Assembly (NCBI RefSeq): GCF_025210595.1
Contig: NZ_JAOARH010000044.1
Span: 1-64,000 of the forward strand
Reading direction: 5' to 3'
Origin: Winogradskyella sp.
GTDB lineage: Bacteria > Bacteroidota > Bacteroidia > Flavobacteriales > Flavobacteriaceae
Length of the DNA: 64,000 bases
A program made the position numbers and the translations under genes. Each line of letters opens with the position of its first letter. Within the stretch, counting starts at the first letter, position 1. Under the pieces are notes generated by a model. That model searched no databases and was not told the origin of the DNA. It saw nothing but the letters and a program-made list of their open reading frames with translations. Positions 37,227 through 46,037 of the stretch are shown here, in pieces.

Positions 37227-38888
37227 ATGATGAATCGTAAATTAAAAATCGGATTATTAATAGACAGTGACAATATTCCTAATTGGGCATATAAAATGCT
37301 AGAAATATTAAACTCTTCTGATTATGCCGAAATATCCCTAATAATAAAGAATGGTAGCTCTAGTAATAACAAGTCTAAGTTCAGAACAATTTATGAACTG
37401 AGAAAAAAACTAGTATGGATTTTATATAACAAATTAGATTCTAAATTATTTAAAGTAACACCAGATGCATTTAAGTCTAAAAGAGTAAAAGATCTGGTTA
37501 GTTGTGATGAAATAGTTGTTGTTCCTAAACAGAAAAAGTTTAGTGATTATATTATAGAAGATGATATTGCTGAAATAAAAAAATATGATCTAGATGTATT
37601 AATAAGATTAGGATTTAGAATATTACGAGGAGATATCCTAAAAATAGCTAGATATGGTATTTGGTCATACCATCATGGTGACAATACTGTAAACAGAGGA
37701 GGGCCAGCAGGCACTTGGGAGGTATTTGAAAATTGGGATGTAACAGGTGTAATACTACAGATTTTATCTGAAGATTTGGATGGTGGATTAAAGTTGTCAG
37801 ATTCATTTAGTGCAACAGAAAAATTAAGTATCAAACGAAATAAAAACAAATATTATTGGAAGGCGTTAAATATGATGCCTAGAAAATTAAAGGAGTTACA
37901 TGCGCTAAGTCCAGATGAGTTCTTTAGTAGTTTAGATAAGTCAGAAGATCTAGATTTTTATAGTAATAGATTGTTTTTAACACCAACAAATTCTCAAGTC
38001 CTAAAGGCTATGGCAGTTATTGCCTTAAGAAAGATTAATTCTCTCGTCTATAATTCATTCTATTTTAATCAATGGATACTACTTTTTAAATTCAATTCTA
38101 AACAAGAATGGTCTAAATCATTTTTTAGATTTAAAAAGATAGTACCTCCTAAGGATAGATTTTGGGCAGATCCATTTATTGTTGAAAAAGATGATAAGTA
38201 TTATCTTTATATTGAAGAGTTAATATATAAAGAAGGTTTAGGTAAAATATCTGTAATGGAATTAGACCAAAAAGGTAATTATACTAAGCCAAAAACCATT
38301 ATAGAAAACGATTACCATATGTCTTACCCCTTTATTATAGAAGAAGATGGTAAGTTATATTTGATTCCCGAGACAGCCGCAAACAATAGTGTGGATATTT
38401 ATGAATGTATTGAATTCCCTTATAATTGGCGCTTTAAGCAAACACTTATGAAAGGAATTCAAGCTTTAGATTCCACTATACTAAAACATGATAACAAGTA
38501 TTGGTTATTTTGTAATATAAAAGAAAATAATGGTGCTTCGTCTCTTGACGAATTATTTTTATTTTATTCAGATAGTTTGTTTACCAATGAGTGGATAAGT
38601 CATCCTAAGAACCCAATAGTTTCTGATGTTAGAAGATCTCGTCCTGCTGGTAACATATTTAGAGACGAACAAGATAATTTATATAGACCTTCACAAGACT
38701 GTGCAAAAAGGTACGGACACAGTATGAAAATTAATAAAATAGAAGTGTTAACAACTAATGATTATTCAGAGAAAACTGTAAATAGTATTTTACCAAACTG
38801 GGATAAAAAATTACTTGCATGTCATTCCATTAATAAGCAAAGTAAACTTACAATTATTGATGGCCTTTTAAAAAGACGACGTTTTTGA
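37227..38888 (+). CDS. Formyltransferase-like / five-bladed beta-propeller fusion protein
   Basis: This is a 553-residue two-domain protein with no signal peptide. Residues about 1-200 resemble the methionyl-tRNA/sugar formyltransferase fold: LDVLIRLGFRILRGDIL, then YHHGDNTVNRGGPAGTWEV and VTGVILQILSEDLDGG. The catalytic His (H149) and Asp (D185) can be aligned, but the usual Asn two residues before the His is Ser147. Residues about 290-545 are a five-bladed propeller of the GH43/inositolphosphorylceramide-transferase-associated kind (DRFWADPFIVEKDDKYYLYIEE, MSYPFIIEEDGKLYLIPET). It is encoded opposite to the main cluster. A role in sugar modification or transfer is inference; no donor can be named. 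The second ATG (37230) is equally possible. Confidence 0.72.
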   Translation: MMNRKLKIGLLIDSDNIPNWAYKMLEILNSSDYAEISLIIKNGSSSNNKSKFRTIYELRKKLVWILYNKLDSKLFKVTPDAFKSKRVKDLVSCDEIVVVPKQKKFSDYIIEDDIAEIKKYDLDVLIRLGFRILRGDILKIARYGIWSYHHGDNTVNRGGPAGTWEVFENWDVTGVILQILSEDLDGGLKLSDSFSATEKLSIKRNKNKYYWKALNMMPRKLKELHALSPDEFFSSLDKSEDLDFYSNRLFLTPTNSQVLKAMAVIALRKINSLVYNSFYFNQWILLFKFNSKQEWSKSFFRFKKIVPPKDRFWADPFIVEKDDKYYLYIEELIYKEGLGKISVMELDQKGNYTKPKTIIENDYHMSYPFIIEEDGKLYLIPETAANNSVDIYECIEFPYNWRFKQTLMKGIQALDSTILKHDNKYWLFCNIKENNGASSLDELFLFYSDSLFTNEWISHPKNPIVSDVRRSRPAGNIFRDEQDNLYRPSQDCAKRYGHSMKINKIEVLTTNDYSEKTVNSILPNWDKKLLACHSINKQSKLTIIDGLLKRRRF

Positions 38889-38982
38889 TAACATGTTAAT
38901 AAAAGTTTATTAGCCTGACGTCCAATAGCCTACTTCTTGTCGTATATTGTGCAAATAAATTAGATTAATAGCGCATTAGTAG

Positions 38983-38998
38983 GTTTGTACTTACAAAC
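38983..38998. promoter_or_regulatory. 16-bp palindrome upstream of the T9SS lyase gene
   Basis: GTTTGTA (38983-38989) and TACAAAC (38992-38998) are perfect inverted arms around CT, in the 213-base gap upstream of the lyase. It lies 56 bases before a TAnnTTTG box. It may be an operator; nothing else in this gap has a recognisable function. Confidence 0.35.
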
Positions 38999-39053
38999 TT
39001 AATCTTTTTATCGAATAGTTTAGCTTTTTGACGTTAAATGTTATTCTGTTAGA

Positions 39054-39061
39054 TATATTTG
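39054..39061 (+). promoter_or_regulatory. Candidate -7 promoter box for the T9SS lyase gene
   Basis: TATATTTG matches TAnnTTTG. A TTTTTG at 39025-39030 lies 23 bases upstream and could serve as the -33 element. The start codon is 41 bases downstream, leaving a leader of about 30 bases. Confidence 0.5.
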
Positions 39062-39101
39062 GATTTACAATAACCTACTTAGATTTTAAATTACCCCAAA
39101 A

Positions 39102-42100
39102 ATGAAAGAACTAAGAGCACGAACCTTATATGGATTAAATTTTGCACTCCTTTTTATATTATTAACATTTAGTTTTCAGAATACTTTCGCCCAACAGTTA
39201 GCATTTCCATCCGCTAAAGGTGCAGGTGCTTATGCAACAGGTGGCCGTGGAGGACAAGTAATACATGTAACAACATTAGATTGGGATGCGCCAGGTGGAC
39301 TAAAAGAAGCTATTCAAACACAAGGAACTAGGACTATAGTTTTTGATGTGAGTGGTGAAATCGACGCTACCCAAGAAGGTGCTTTTGCAGTAGTAATCAA
39401 TGGCAGTAATTACGATAATTTAACTATTGCAGGTCAAACAGCACCTAATGGTGGTATTACTATTAAAACGTCTTATTTAATGTTTCAGGATGTGGATAAT
39501 GTTATTGTAAGGCATATTAGATTTAGAAATGAAGGTATTGTTATTCAAGTGGGCACAAGCCAATATTTACCTGATAGCTTTAAATATTTAGGAGGTAACA
39601 ATATAATTTTTGACCATTGTACGTTTAGCCATGGAATGGATCAATCAGCTACTTGGGGAAATACTTCTGGAGTAATGGGAAATGTTACGATTCAAAACTG
39701 TTTTTTTCAAGATAGTAAAACAGGAAGTATTTTAGGAGTTGACGAAGTTGATGGTGATTTTACTTTTATAAATAATGTTTATAGTGGCATTTCCCACAGA
39801 TTTCCTAATCCTAAAGGTAATGGGCAATACGATATCATAAATAATGTTGTATATAACTGGAGAACTAGATTAATAAGAATTACTCATGAAGGAACTTATA
39901 ATGTAATGAATAATTATTATAAACCTTCAGTAGGCGGTCTTAGAAGCAACGCATGGTATGGTGATGGAGTTATATCTGCTAATACTTTACAAAAGCTTCA
40001 GGCAAAAATAAATAAAAATCCTTTAATTTATACTTCTGGAAACATAGTGACAGGTCAAAGAGAGACACCCCTAAGTGATGATAGAGACATGTGGGTTTAT
40101 TTTACTGCAAGTGACGCTCCGTATACTCCTAATACACCTGTTGGTGATCAGTTTTTTACAAGTACTCAATTTCCTTTAATTGGCGAAGCCTTTACGATAG
40201 AGACTGCTAACGATGCTTATAATAATATTGTTGTAAATGGAAATTTAGGTGCTTATAAAACACTTAATTCAGATGGTACTGTAAACATCTATAGAGATAC
40301 CAAAGATACTGCAGACTTAAACATGATTATTAATGATACTTATAATGGTTCTTTTTTTGATGATATAAGCAGTATACCACACCCTACAATTCCAACTAGT
40401 GCTAGACCATCTGGATATGATACAGATAATGATGGTATGCCAGATACTTGGGAAACCGCAAATGGTTTAAATCCAAATGTAGCAGATAATAATGGTAATG
40501 ATTTAGATGCAGGTTATACTAATTTAGAAGTATTTTTAAATCAAGTAGATGGGGAAATTGTTCCAGTTGAAGAGCCTGAAATTATTTTATTAGGTGATGA
40601 AGTAGTTGATATTATTGTAAATAGTGTTGCTTATACTGATGAAGGTGCTACTGCGTTTGACCAACAGGATGGAGATATTACTTCAAGTATAGTTGTTGGT
40701 GGTGACGTCGTTGATAATACTAGTATTGGTACCTATGTGATAACATATAATGTAAATGACAGTGAAGGTAATGCTGCTGAAGAGGTTACAAGAATAGTAA
40801 ATGTTAGCCCAGAAGTTAATGTTACTAGTGTTTTGGTAACGCCACAAACAGTTACTACTAACGTTAATGAAACATTAACTTTAAATGTTGAGATTCTACC
40901 TAATAATGCTACTGATCAAACGGGTTTTTGGTCAAGTTCTGATGATACTATTGCAACAGTTGACGAAAATACTGGTCTTGTAACCGCAATCTCAGAAGGG
41001 GTAGTTAATATTACTTTCACATCTAATGATGGTGGCTTTACAGATAGTTCAATTATAACTGTTGAGTCATTACTATTACCATTACCTCCAGTACTTGTTA
41101 GTGCGATTCTCAGTGGTGATGATTATATTTTAACATTTGAATTAGATACAGGTAGTTTAGAACCACAAGGTGGATTCGATACGATAATAAATGAAGTCGA
41201 TCAAAACGATAATGCTACTGCTACAAATTATACAAGAATAATCACAGGATTAGATACATCGATAAATCAAACTTTTCAAATAGAGGCAAGATATACACAG
41301 TTTGCAGAAGGAGAAATACCTAACCGTTTTCTTAGAAGTAATCAGATAACGGTTTTGTCAGGAGCGTTCGCAGCGAACGCTGGACCAAATCAAACTATTT
41401 GCCAAGGGGAGTCTGTTTTGCTCTCTGCATCTGGTGGGCAAACCTATTTATGGAATAATGGTGAAACTACAACTTCAATAGAAGTTAGTCCAACAGTTAC
41501 AACTACATACACGGTTATTGCATTTGATGGCTTTGGGAATAGTGATGATGATATTGTTACTGTGTTCGTGAATGACTTACCTATTGCTGAAGCTGGTGAA
41601 GACCAAACAATTTGTGAGGGTGATTCTACAATACTCATTGCTAGTGGTGGAGATGAATACTTGTGGAGTACTGGAGAAACCACACCTTCAATCCCTGTTT
41701 CACCAATTACTGACACAATATATACCGTAGAAGTAATATCAAATGGTTGTTCAAGTACAGATGAGGTGATTGTAACAGTTAATAGCTTACCAACATTAAC
41801 GATAACTGAAGATTTATCTATTGTTGAAGGTGAAAGTGTACAACTGACTGTTTTTGGTGCAGATACATACCTGTGGAGTACTGGAGAAGCAAGTGATACA
41901 ATTGTTGTAACGCCTAATTCCACTACGACTTATACCGTTTTAGGAACAAATCTAACATGTACAGCCGAAGCACAGGTAACTGTAACAGTAGAAGAGCTTT
42001 TGGTTGTGTCTGCTGGGCAAGATGAGAATGTTTGTGAAAATTCAGGTTATGAAGTAGTGTTAACATCTAGTCCAGGGGATAGTTATTTGTGGAGCACAGG

Positions 42101-42959
42101 GGAGACTACTCAGAGTATTACAGTAAGCCCTTTATCAACAACAACATATGATGTAACAGTTACTCAAGGTGTTCAAGTTGATTCTGATGAAGTAACAGTT
42201 TTTGTAAATCCTAATCCAGATGTTGTTATTTTAAATGGTGAAAGTGTTAACATTATGAATGGTGATTTTGTAACGTTATCAGCTTCTGGTGCAAATACCT
42301 ATGAGTGGAATAATGGTGCGTCTCAACCAAATGTAGCAGTTAGTCCCTCTCAAACAACAGCTTATGAGGTAAGAGGGTATATAGGTGATTGCTATGATGA
42401 AAAGCAAGTTGTTGTGAATGTTATTCCTGAAGTTATTGCAGATGCAGGCGAAGATGAAGAAATTTGCATAGGGGATATGATAACTTTAACTGCTAGTGGA
42501 GGAGATGGATCTGAATATGAATATGTTTGGAGTACAGGTGAGACTACTCAGTCTATTCAAGTGTCACCAACAGAAACCACAGAGTATACAGTAACCGTTT
42601 TCAGTTCTTTAATAGATGATTTTGATGAAGATTCTGTAACTATTTTTGTTGAAACAGATTGTAGTGATGATGGAGTAGAAGAGCCAATAGATGGTACAGC
42701 TCTTGATTTTAGTTTTGCAGTCTATCCTAACCCTGCAGCAGATTATGTTGATATAAAACTTGCTGGTAGTGATCGACTAACTAATTTATACTTGTATGAT
42801 ATCACAGGTAAGATTATTCAAGAGAAAAGAGTAGAAAATGAAAGTCTTAATGTGTCTTCTACAACAAGATTAGATATAAGTAGTTTGAAACCTGGCATTT
42901 ATTTGATAAAAATGTCTGATGCTGAAAGAGAATTATATAGCAGATTAATTGTGAGATAA
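39102..42959 (+). CDS. Secreted multidomain pectate-lyase-like protein with T9SS sorting domain
   Basis: This is a 1285-residue protein with a signal peptide (cut after FAQ, about residue 31). Residues about 32-430 form a PL1-type right-handed beta-helix: FPSAKGAGAYATGGRGG, IIFDHCTFSHGMDQS, NVTIQNCFFQDS, and SHRFPNPKGNGQYDIINNVVYNW, which covers the Arg region of pectate lyases. A DTDNDGMPDTWE calcium-type segment lies near 440. Then come a DUF5011-like Ig domain (about 490-570), a Big2-like domain (573-655), a fibronectin-like region (660-750), six PKD-like repeats (about 755-1195, each with a YLWSTGETT-like core) and a type A T9SS sorting domain (YPNPAADYVDI to the end). The neighbouring UDP-uronate genes suggest the substrate is the cell's own polymer, which is inference. 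Confidence 0.88.
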   Translation: MKELRARTLYGLNFALLFILLTFSFQNTFAQQLAFPSAKGAGAYATGGRGGQVIHVTTLDWDAPGGLKEAIQTQGTRTIVFDVSGEIDATQEGAFAVVINGSNYDNLTIAGQTAPNGGITIKTSYLMFQDVDNVIVRHIRFRNEGIVIQVGTSQYLPDSFKYLGGNNIIFDHCTFSHGMDQSATWGNTSGVMGNVTIQNCFFQDSKTGSILGVDEVDGDFTFINNVYSGISHRFPNPKGNGQYDIINNVVYNWRTRLIRITHEGTYNVMNNYYKPSVGGLRSNAWYGDGVISANTLQKLQAKINKNPLIYTSGNIVTGQRETPLSDDRDMWVYFTASDAPYTPNTPVGDQFFTSTQFPLIGEAFTIETANDAYNNIVVNGNLGAYKTLNSDGTVNIYRDTKDTADLNMIINDTYNGSFFDDISSIPHPTIPTSARPSGYDTDNDGMPDTWETANGLNPNVADNNGNDLDAGYTNLEVFLNQVDGEIVPVEEPEIILLGDEVVDIIVNSVAYTDEGATAFDQQDGDITSSIVVGGDVVDNTSIGTYVITYNVNDSEGNAAEEVTRIVNVSPEVNVTSVLVTPQTVTTNVNETLTLNVEILPNNATDQTGFWSSSDDTIATVDENTGLVTAISEGVVNITFTSNDGGFTDSSIITVESLLLPLPPVLVSAILSGDDYILTFELDTGSLEPQGGFDTIINEVDQNDNATATNYTRIITGLDTSINQTFQIEARYTQFAEGEIPNRFLRSNQITVLSGAFAANAGPNQTICQGESVLLSASGGQTYLWNNGETTTSIEVSPTVTTTYTVIAFDGFGNSDDDIVTVFVNDLPIAEAGEDQTICEGDSTILIASGGDEYLWSTGETTPSIPVSPITDTIYTVEVISNGCSSTDEVIVTVNSLPTLTITEDLSIVEGESVQLTVFGADTYLWSTGEASDTIVVTPNSTTTYTVLGTNLTCTAEAQVTVTVEELLVVSAGQDENVCENSGYEVVLTSSPGDSYLWSTGETTQSITVSPLSTTTYDVTVTQGVQVDSDEVTVFVNPNPDVVILNGESVNIMNGDFVTLSASGANTYEWNNGASQPNVAVSPSQTTAYEVRGYIGDCYDEKQVVVNVIPEVIADAGEDEEICIGDMITLTASGGDGSEYEYVWSTGETTQSIQVSPTETTEYTVTVFSSLIDDFDEDSVTIFVETDCSDDGVEEPIDGTALDFSFAVYPNPAADYVDIKLAGSDRLTNLYLYDITGKIIQEKRVENESLNVSSTTRLDISSLKPGIYLIKMSDAERELYSRLIVR

Positions 42960-42986
42960 GACAGTTTCAACAAGTGTATATAACCT

Positions 42987-43027
42987 AAAAGCCTATTAAA
43001 TCTTTATTCAAAATTCAATAGGCTTTT
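42987..43027. terminator. Bidirectional terminator between the T9SS lyase and UDP-glucose dehydrogenase genes
   Basis: AAAAGCCTATT (42987-42997) and AATAGGCTTTT (43017-43027) form a perfect 11-bp stem with a 19-base loop between two convergent genes. Its A/T ends supply a U-run on either strand. Confidence 0.82.
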
Positions 43028-43049
43028 AGAGAAATATATTGTTAAGTTT

Positions 43050-44429
43050 TTATTTGCCTATAGAAGAATATTCAAACCCAATCTCAGCCATTTCATCTTT
43101 ATTAAGAATGTTTCTTCCATCAAAAATGAATGCTGGTTTTTTCATTAAGTCGTAAACTTTTTTCCAATCGTAAGTTTTAAATTCATCCCATTCTGTCATA
43201 ATAGCAACAGCATGTGCGTCTTTTATAGCATCATACGGATTGTCAAAAGTTTCAACTAATTCTTTATTTTCATCTTCAGAACGAGTAGCTAAATAATCTA
43301 AATCTCCATATACTTTTTTAGAAGGTACTTTAGGATCATAAACTGCAATATTAGCTTGTTCGTTTAATAAATGATCTGCAACATATATTGCGGCAGATTC
43401 TCTTGTGTCGTTAGTGTCTTTTTTAAATGCCCAGCCAAGCATTGCAATTTTCTTACCAGATACGGTATTGTATAAGGTACTTATTAAATTATCTGAAAAT
43501 CTTCTTTTTTGATGATCATTTAACGTGATAACCTGTTCCCAATAATCAGCCACTTCATTTAGACCATAACTTCTGGCTATATAAACTAAGTTTAAAATGT
43601 CTTTTTGAAAACAAGATCCACCAAAACCAATTGAGGCATTTAAAAACTTTGGTCCAATTCTTGAGTCCATACCAATGGCTTTTGCAACTTCACTAACATT
43701 AGCTTCAGTTTTTTCGCATAACTCAGAAATAGCATTAATAGAAGATATACGCTGTGCTAAAAAGGCATTTGCTGTGAGTTTTGACAACTCAGAAGACCAA
43801 ACATTTGTTCTTAGAATTTGATCCTGAGATACCCAACTTCCATAAATATTTGCTAAAGCTTCTATGGCTTCTTCAGATTCACCTCCAATTAAAACTCTAT
43901 CTGGACTTAACAAATCTTCAATAGCTGTGCCTTCAGCTAAAAATTCTGGGTTAGATAAAATATCAAATTTAACACCACTTCCTGTGTTATGAAGTATGCT
44001 TTTTATAGCTTTAGCTGTTCTAACAGGTAAAGTAGATTTTTCTACCACGATTTTATCTGTAGTAGCAACTTCGGCGATATTTCTTGCACAAAGTTCTACA
44101 TACTTTAAATCTGCAGCCATACCTTTTCCTTTACCATAGGTTTTGGTTGGTGTATTTACAGAGATAAAAATCATTTCAGACTCATCAATTGCTTTATTAA
44201 TTTCTGTGGTAAAGTGTAGATTTTTCCCTCTAGTTTCTTTAACTATTTCAGCTAAACCAGGTTCATATATTGGTAAATTAGAAAGATCTTCATCGTTCCA
44301 AGCAGCTATACGATCTTCGTTAATATCTACAATAGTAACTTGTATATTTGGATTCATTTTAGCGATTACAGCCATAGTAGGCCCACCTACATATCCTGCG
44401 CCAATGCAACAAATTTTTGAAATTTTCAT
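43050..44429 (-). CDS. UDP-glucose 6-dehydrogenase
   Basis: This 459-residue enzyme oxidises UDP-glucose to UDP-glucuronate with two NAD. The N-terminal Rossmann motif is [17 protein letters not shown]. The catalytic cysteine lies in [16 protein letters not shown], with [12 protein letters not shown] and the C-terminal [14 protein letters not shown] completing the set. The long form and wording ([18 protein letters not shown]) resemble the animal-type UGDH rather than the shorter bacterial Ugd. It feeds the downstream epimerase-like enzyme and gives the polysaccharide locus its uronic acid branch. A minus-strand TATATTTG box lies 70 bases upstream. Confidence 0.95.
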   Translation of the reverse strand: MKISKICCIGAGYVGGPTMAVIAKMNPNIQVTIVDINEDRIAAWNDEDLSNLPIYEPGLAEIVKETRGKNLHFTTEINKAIDESEMIFISVNTPTKTYGKGKGMAADLKYVELCARNIAEVATTDKIVVEKSTLPVRTAKAIKSILHNTGSGVKFDILSNPEFLAEGTAIEDLLSPDRVLIGGESEEAIEALANIYGSWVSQDQILRTNVWSSELSKLTANAFLAQRISSINAISELCEKTEANVSEVAKAIGMDSRIGPKFLNASIGFGGSCFQKDILNLVYIARSYGLNEVADYWEQVITLNDHQKRRFSDNLISTLYNTVSGKKIAMLGWAFKKDTNDTRESAAIYVADHLLNEQANIAVYDPKVPSKKVYGDLDYLATRSEDENKELVETFDNPYDAIKDAHAVAIMTEWDEFKTYDWKKVYDLMKKPAFIFDGRNILNKDEMAEIGFEYSSIGK

Positions 44430-44498
44430 ATTATATTTTAATGTGTTTGATTTGGGGTGTTTTATATCACAAATATGTGAGATTTATTTAAGTATTTA

Positions 44499-44506
44499 CA
44501 AATATA
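44499..44506 (-). promoter_or_regulatory. Candidate -7 promoter box for UDP-glucose dehydrogenase
   Basis: The minus-strand reading is TATATTTG, a match to TAnnTTTG, about 70 bases upstream of the start codon in the 112-base gap after the epimerase gene. No -33 element was recognised. Confidence 0.4.
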
Positions 44507-44541
44507 TATAAACGACTTGTTTTTAGATATAAAGTGCTTAA

Positions 44542-45564
44542 CTATTTGTTATAATATTCTTTATACCATTTTACAAATGACTTTACACCTTCTTGAATAG
44601 GTGTATTTGGTCTGTAGTCATAATCCTTAATTAACTCATCAACATCAGCCCATGTTTTTTCAACATCTCCAGGTTGTATAGGCATCATGTTTTTTTCGGC
44701 ATCTTTGTTTAAGTTAACTTCTATTTCTTTTATGAAATCTAGTAATTTAACAGAGTTGTTGTTTCCTATGTTATAGACTTTATATAGCATTTGTTTATCT
44801 AGACGTTCTTGAGTTGGTTTTTCGCAGATACGAACGACACCTTCAACAATATCATCAATATATGTAAAATCTCTTTCCATTTTACCATGATTAAAAACCT
44901 TAATAGGTCTATCATTTACTATAGCATCTGTAAACAAAAACATAGCCATATCTGGTCTTCCCCAAGGTCCATATACTGTAAAAAATCTCAGACCAGTTGT
45001 AGGAATATTAAAGAGATGACTATATGTGTGTGCCATTAATTCATTACTCTTTTTTGTTGCTGCATATAAACTAATAGGATGGTCTACATTATCATCAGTT
45101 GAAAATGGAATTTTTTCATTAAGTCCGTAAACACTAGAGCTACTGGCATAAACTAAATGTTTAATATTATGGTGTCTACAACACTCAAGAATATTTAAAA
45201 AGCCAACTAAATTAGAATCTATGTATGTTTCAGGATTTTCTAAGCTATATCTTACACCAGCTTGTGCTGCTAAATTACATACAACGTCGAATTTTTCTTG
45301 TTCAAAAAGTTTAGGAAGCGCTTCGCGATTTTCAAGATTCATTCTTACAAAAGAAAACTTATCAATTGTACTTTTACATAGTACATCAAAATTTTCTGCT
45401 TCATTTGTGTTAATTCCTAACTCTTTTAATCTTGAAAATTTAAGATTAACATCATAATAATCATTAATATTATCTAAGCCAACAACTTCGTGTCCTTTTT
45501 CTAGTAAAACTTTTGAAGTAAAAAAGCCAATGAATCCTGCTGCTCCAGTTACAAGTATTTTCAT
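44542..45564 (-). CDS. NAD-dependent epimerase, UDP-glucuronate 4-epimerase-like
   Basis: This 340-residue extended SDR enzyme starts MKILVTGAAGFIGFFTSKVL. It has LDNINDYYDVNLKFSRLKEL, a motif typical of UDP-glucuronate 4-epimerases of the CapI/LspL group. The active site is YAATKKSNELMAHTYSHLF, with the Ser supplied by YASSSSVYG. It should turn UDP-glucuronate into UDP-galacturonate. It is encoded just upstream, in transcriptional order, of UDP-glucose dehydrogenase, which makes its substrate. The GalA product matches the substrate class of a pectate-lyase-like neighbour. Confidence 0.92.
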   Translation of the reverse strand: MKILVTGAAGFIGFFTSKVLLEKGHEVVGLDNINDYYDVNLKFSRLKELGINTNEAENFDVLCKSTIDKFSFVRMNLENREALPKLFEQEKFDVVCNLAAQAGVRYSLENPETYIDSNLVGFLNILECCRHHNIKHLVYASSSSVYGLNEKIPFSTDDNVDHPISLYAATKKSNELMAHTYSHLFNIPTTGLRFFTVYGPWGRPDMAMFLFTDAIVNDRPIKVFNHGKMERDFTYIDDIVEGVVRICEKPTQERLDKQMLYKVYNIGNNNSVKLLDFIKEIEVNLNKDAEKNMMPIQPGDVEKTWADVDELIKDYDYRPNTPIQEGVKSFVKWYKEYYNK

Positions 45565-45645
45565 TTATTTGATAGATTTAAGTTTAAAAATCAAATATTT
45601 AAATTAAAATTTAAGAATTGATATTTATACTACGAAAATGTAATT

Positions 45646-46023
45646 TTATTCGTTGATGTAACGCATGGACAATATTTTAGCAATAGAATCACAATTTTCA
45701 ACATTAAGTTCAATGTCTAAATCTTTATAAATGTTATCTATATGATAAATTTTGCAAGATTTCAGTTTTGTTTTGCTTTTTGAAAAATCTACATTTCCGT
45801 ATTTTATGAGATTTATAATTGTAGTTGAGTCTAATGAATTCTTGTTTATGAATTCTGAAGCTTCATTAGAATAGGTTATAGGCTTAGAGCTTATATTTTT
45901 AACTGTTCTTGCGTTTGGAGTATAATCGCATGAAGCCTCTTTACCATTCAAAAAAAACATTAATATTATGAGTCCGATTGCAAAGCCACCAAGATAATAG
46001 GCCAAGCGTTGAGTAAATTTCAT
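45646..46023 (-). CDS. Small membrane-anchored protein, unknown function
   Basis: This 125-residue protein has one N-terminal helix (about residues 8-25) followed by a soluble domain. The domain begins at NGKEASCDYTPNARTVKNI and ends with a cysteine-containing, Asp/Asn-rich region. I cannot assign a family with confidence; the layout resembles DUF4258-type small proteins of flavobacteria. It lies 14 bases downstream of the alanine dehydrogenase gene, so it is probably in the same transcript. Confidence 0.7.
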   Translation of the reverse strand: MKFTQRLAYYLGGFAIGLIILMFFLNGKEASCDYTPNARTVKNISSKPITYSNEASEFINKNSLDSTTIINLIKYGNVDFSKSKTKLKSCKIYHIDNIYKDLDIELNVENCDSIAKILSMRYINE

Positions 46024-46037
46024 GTATATATATTAAA

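Noticed and set aside
41444..41923. Minus-strand open frame of 159 codons inside the lyase gene
   Set aside because: It mirrors the PKD-like repeats of the plus-strand gene; the repeated codons keep the opposite frame open. No start context or protein character supports it.
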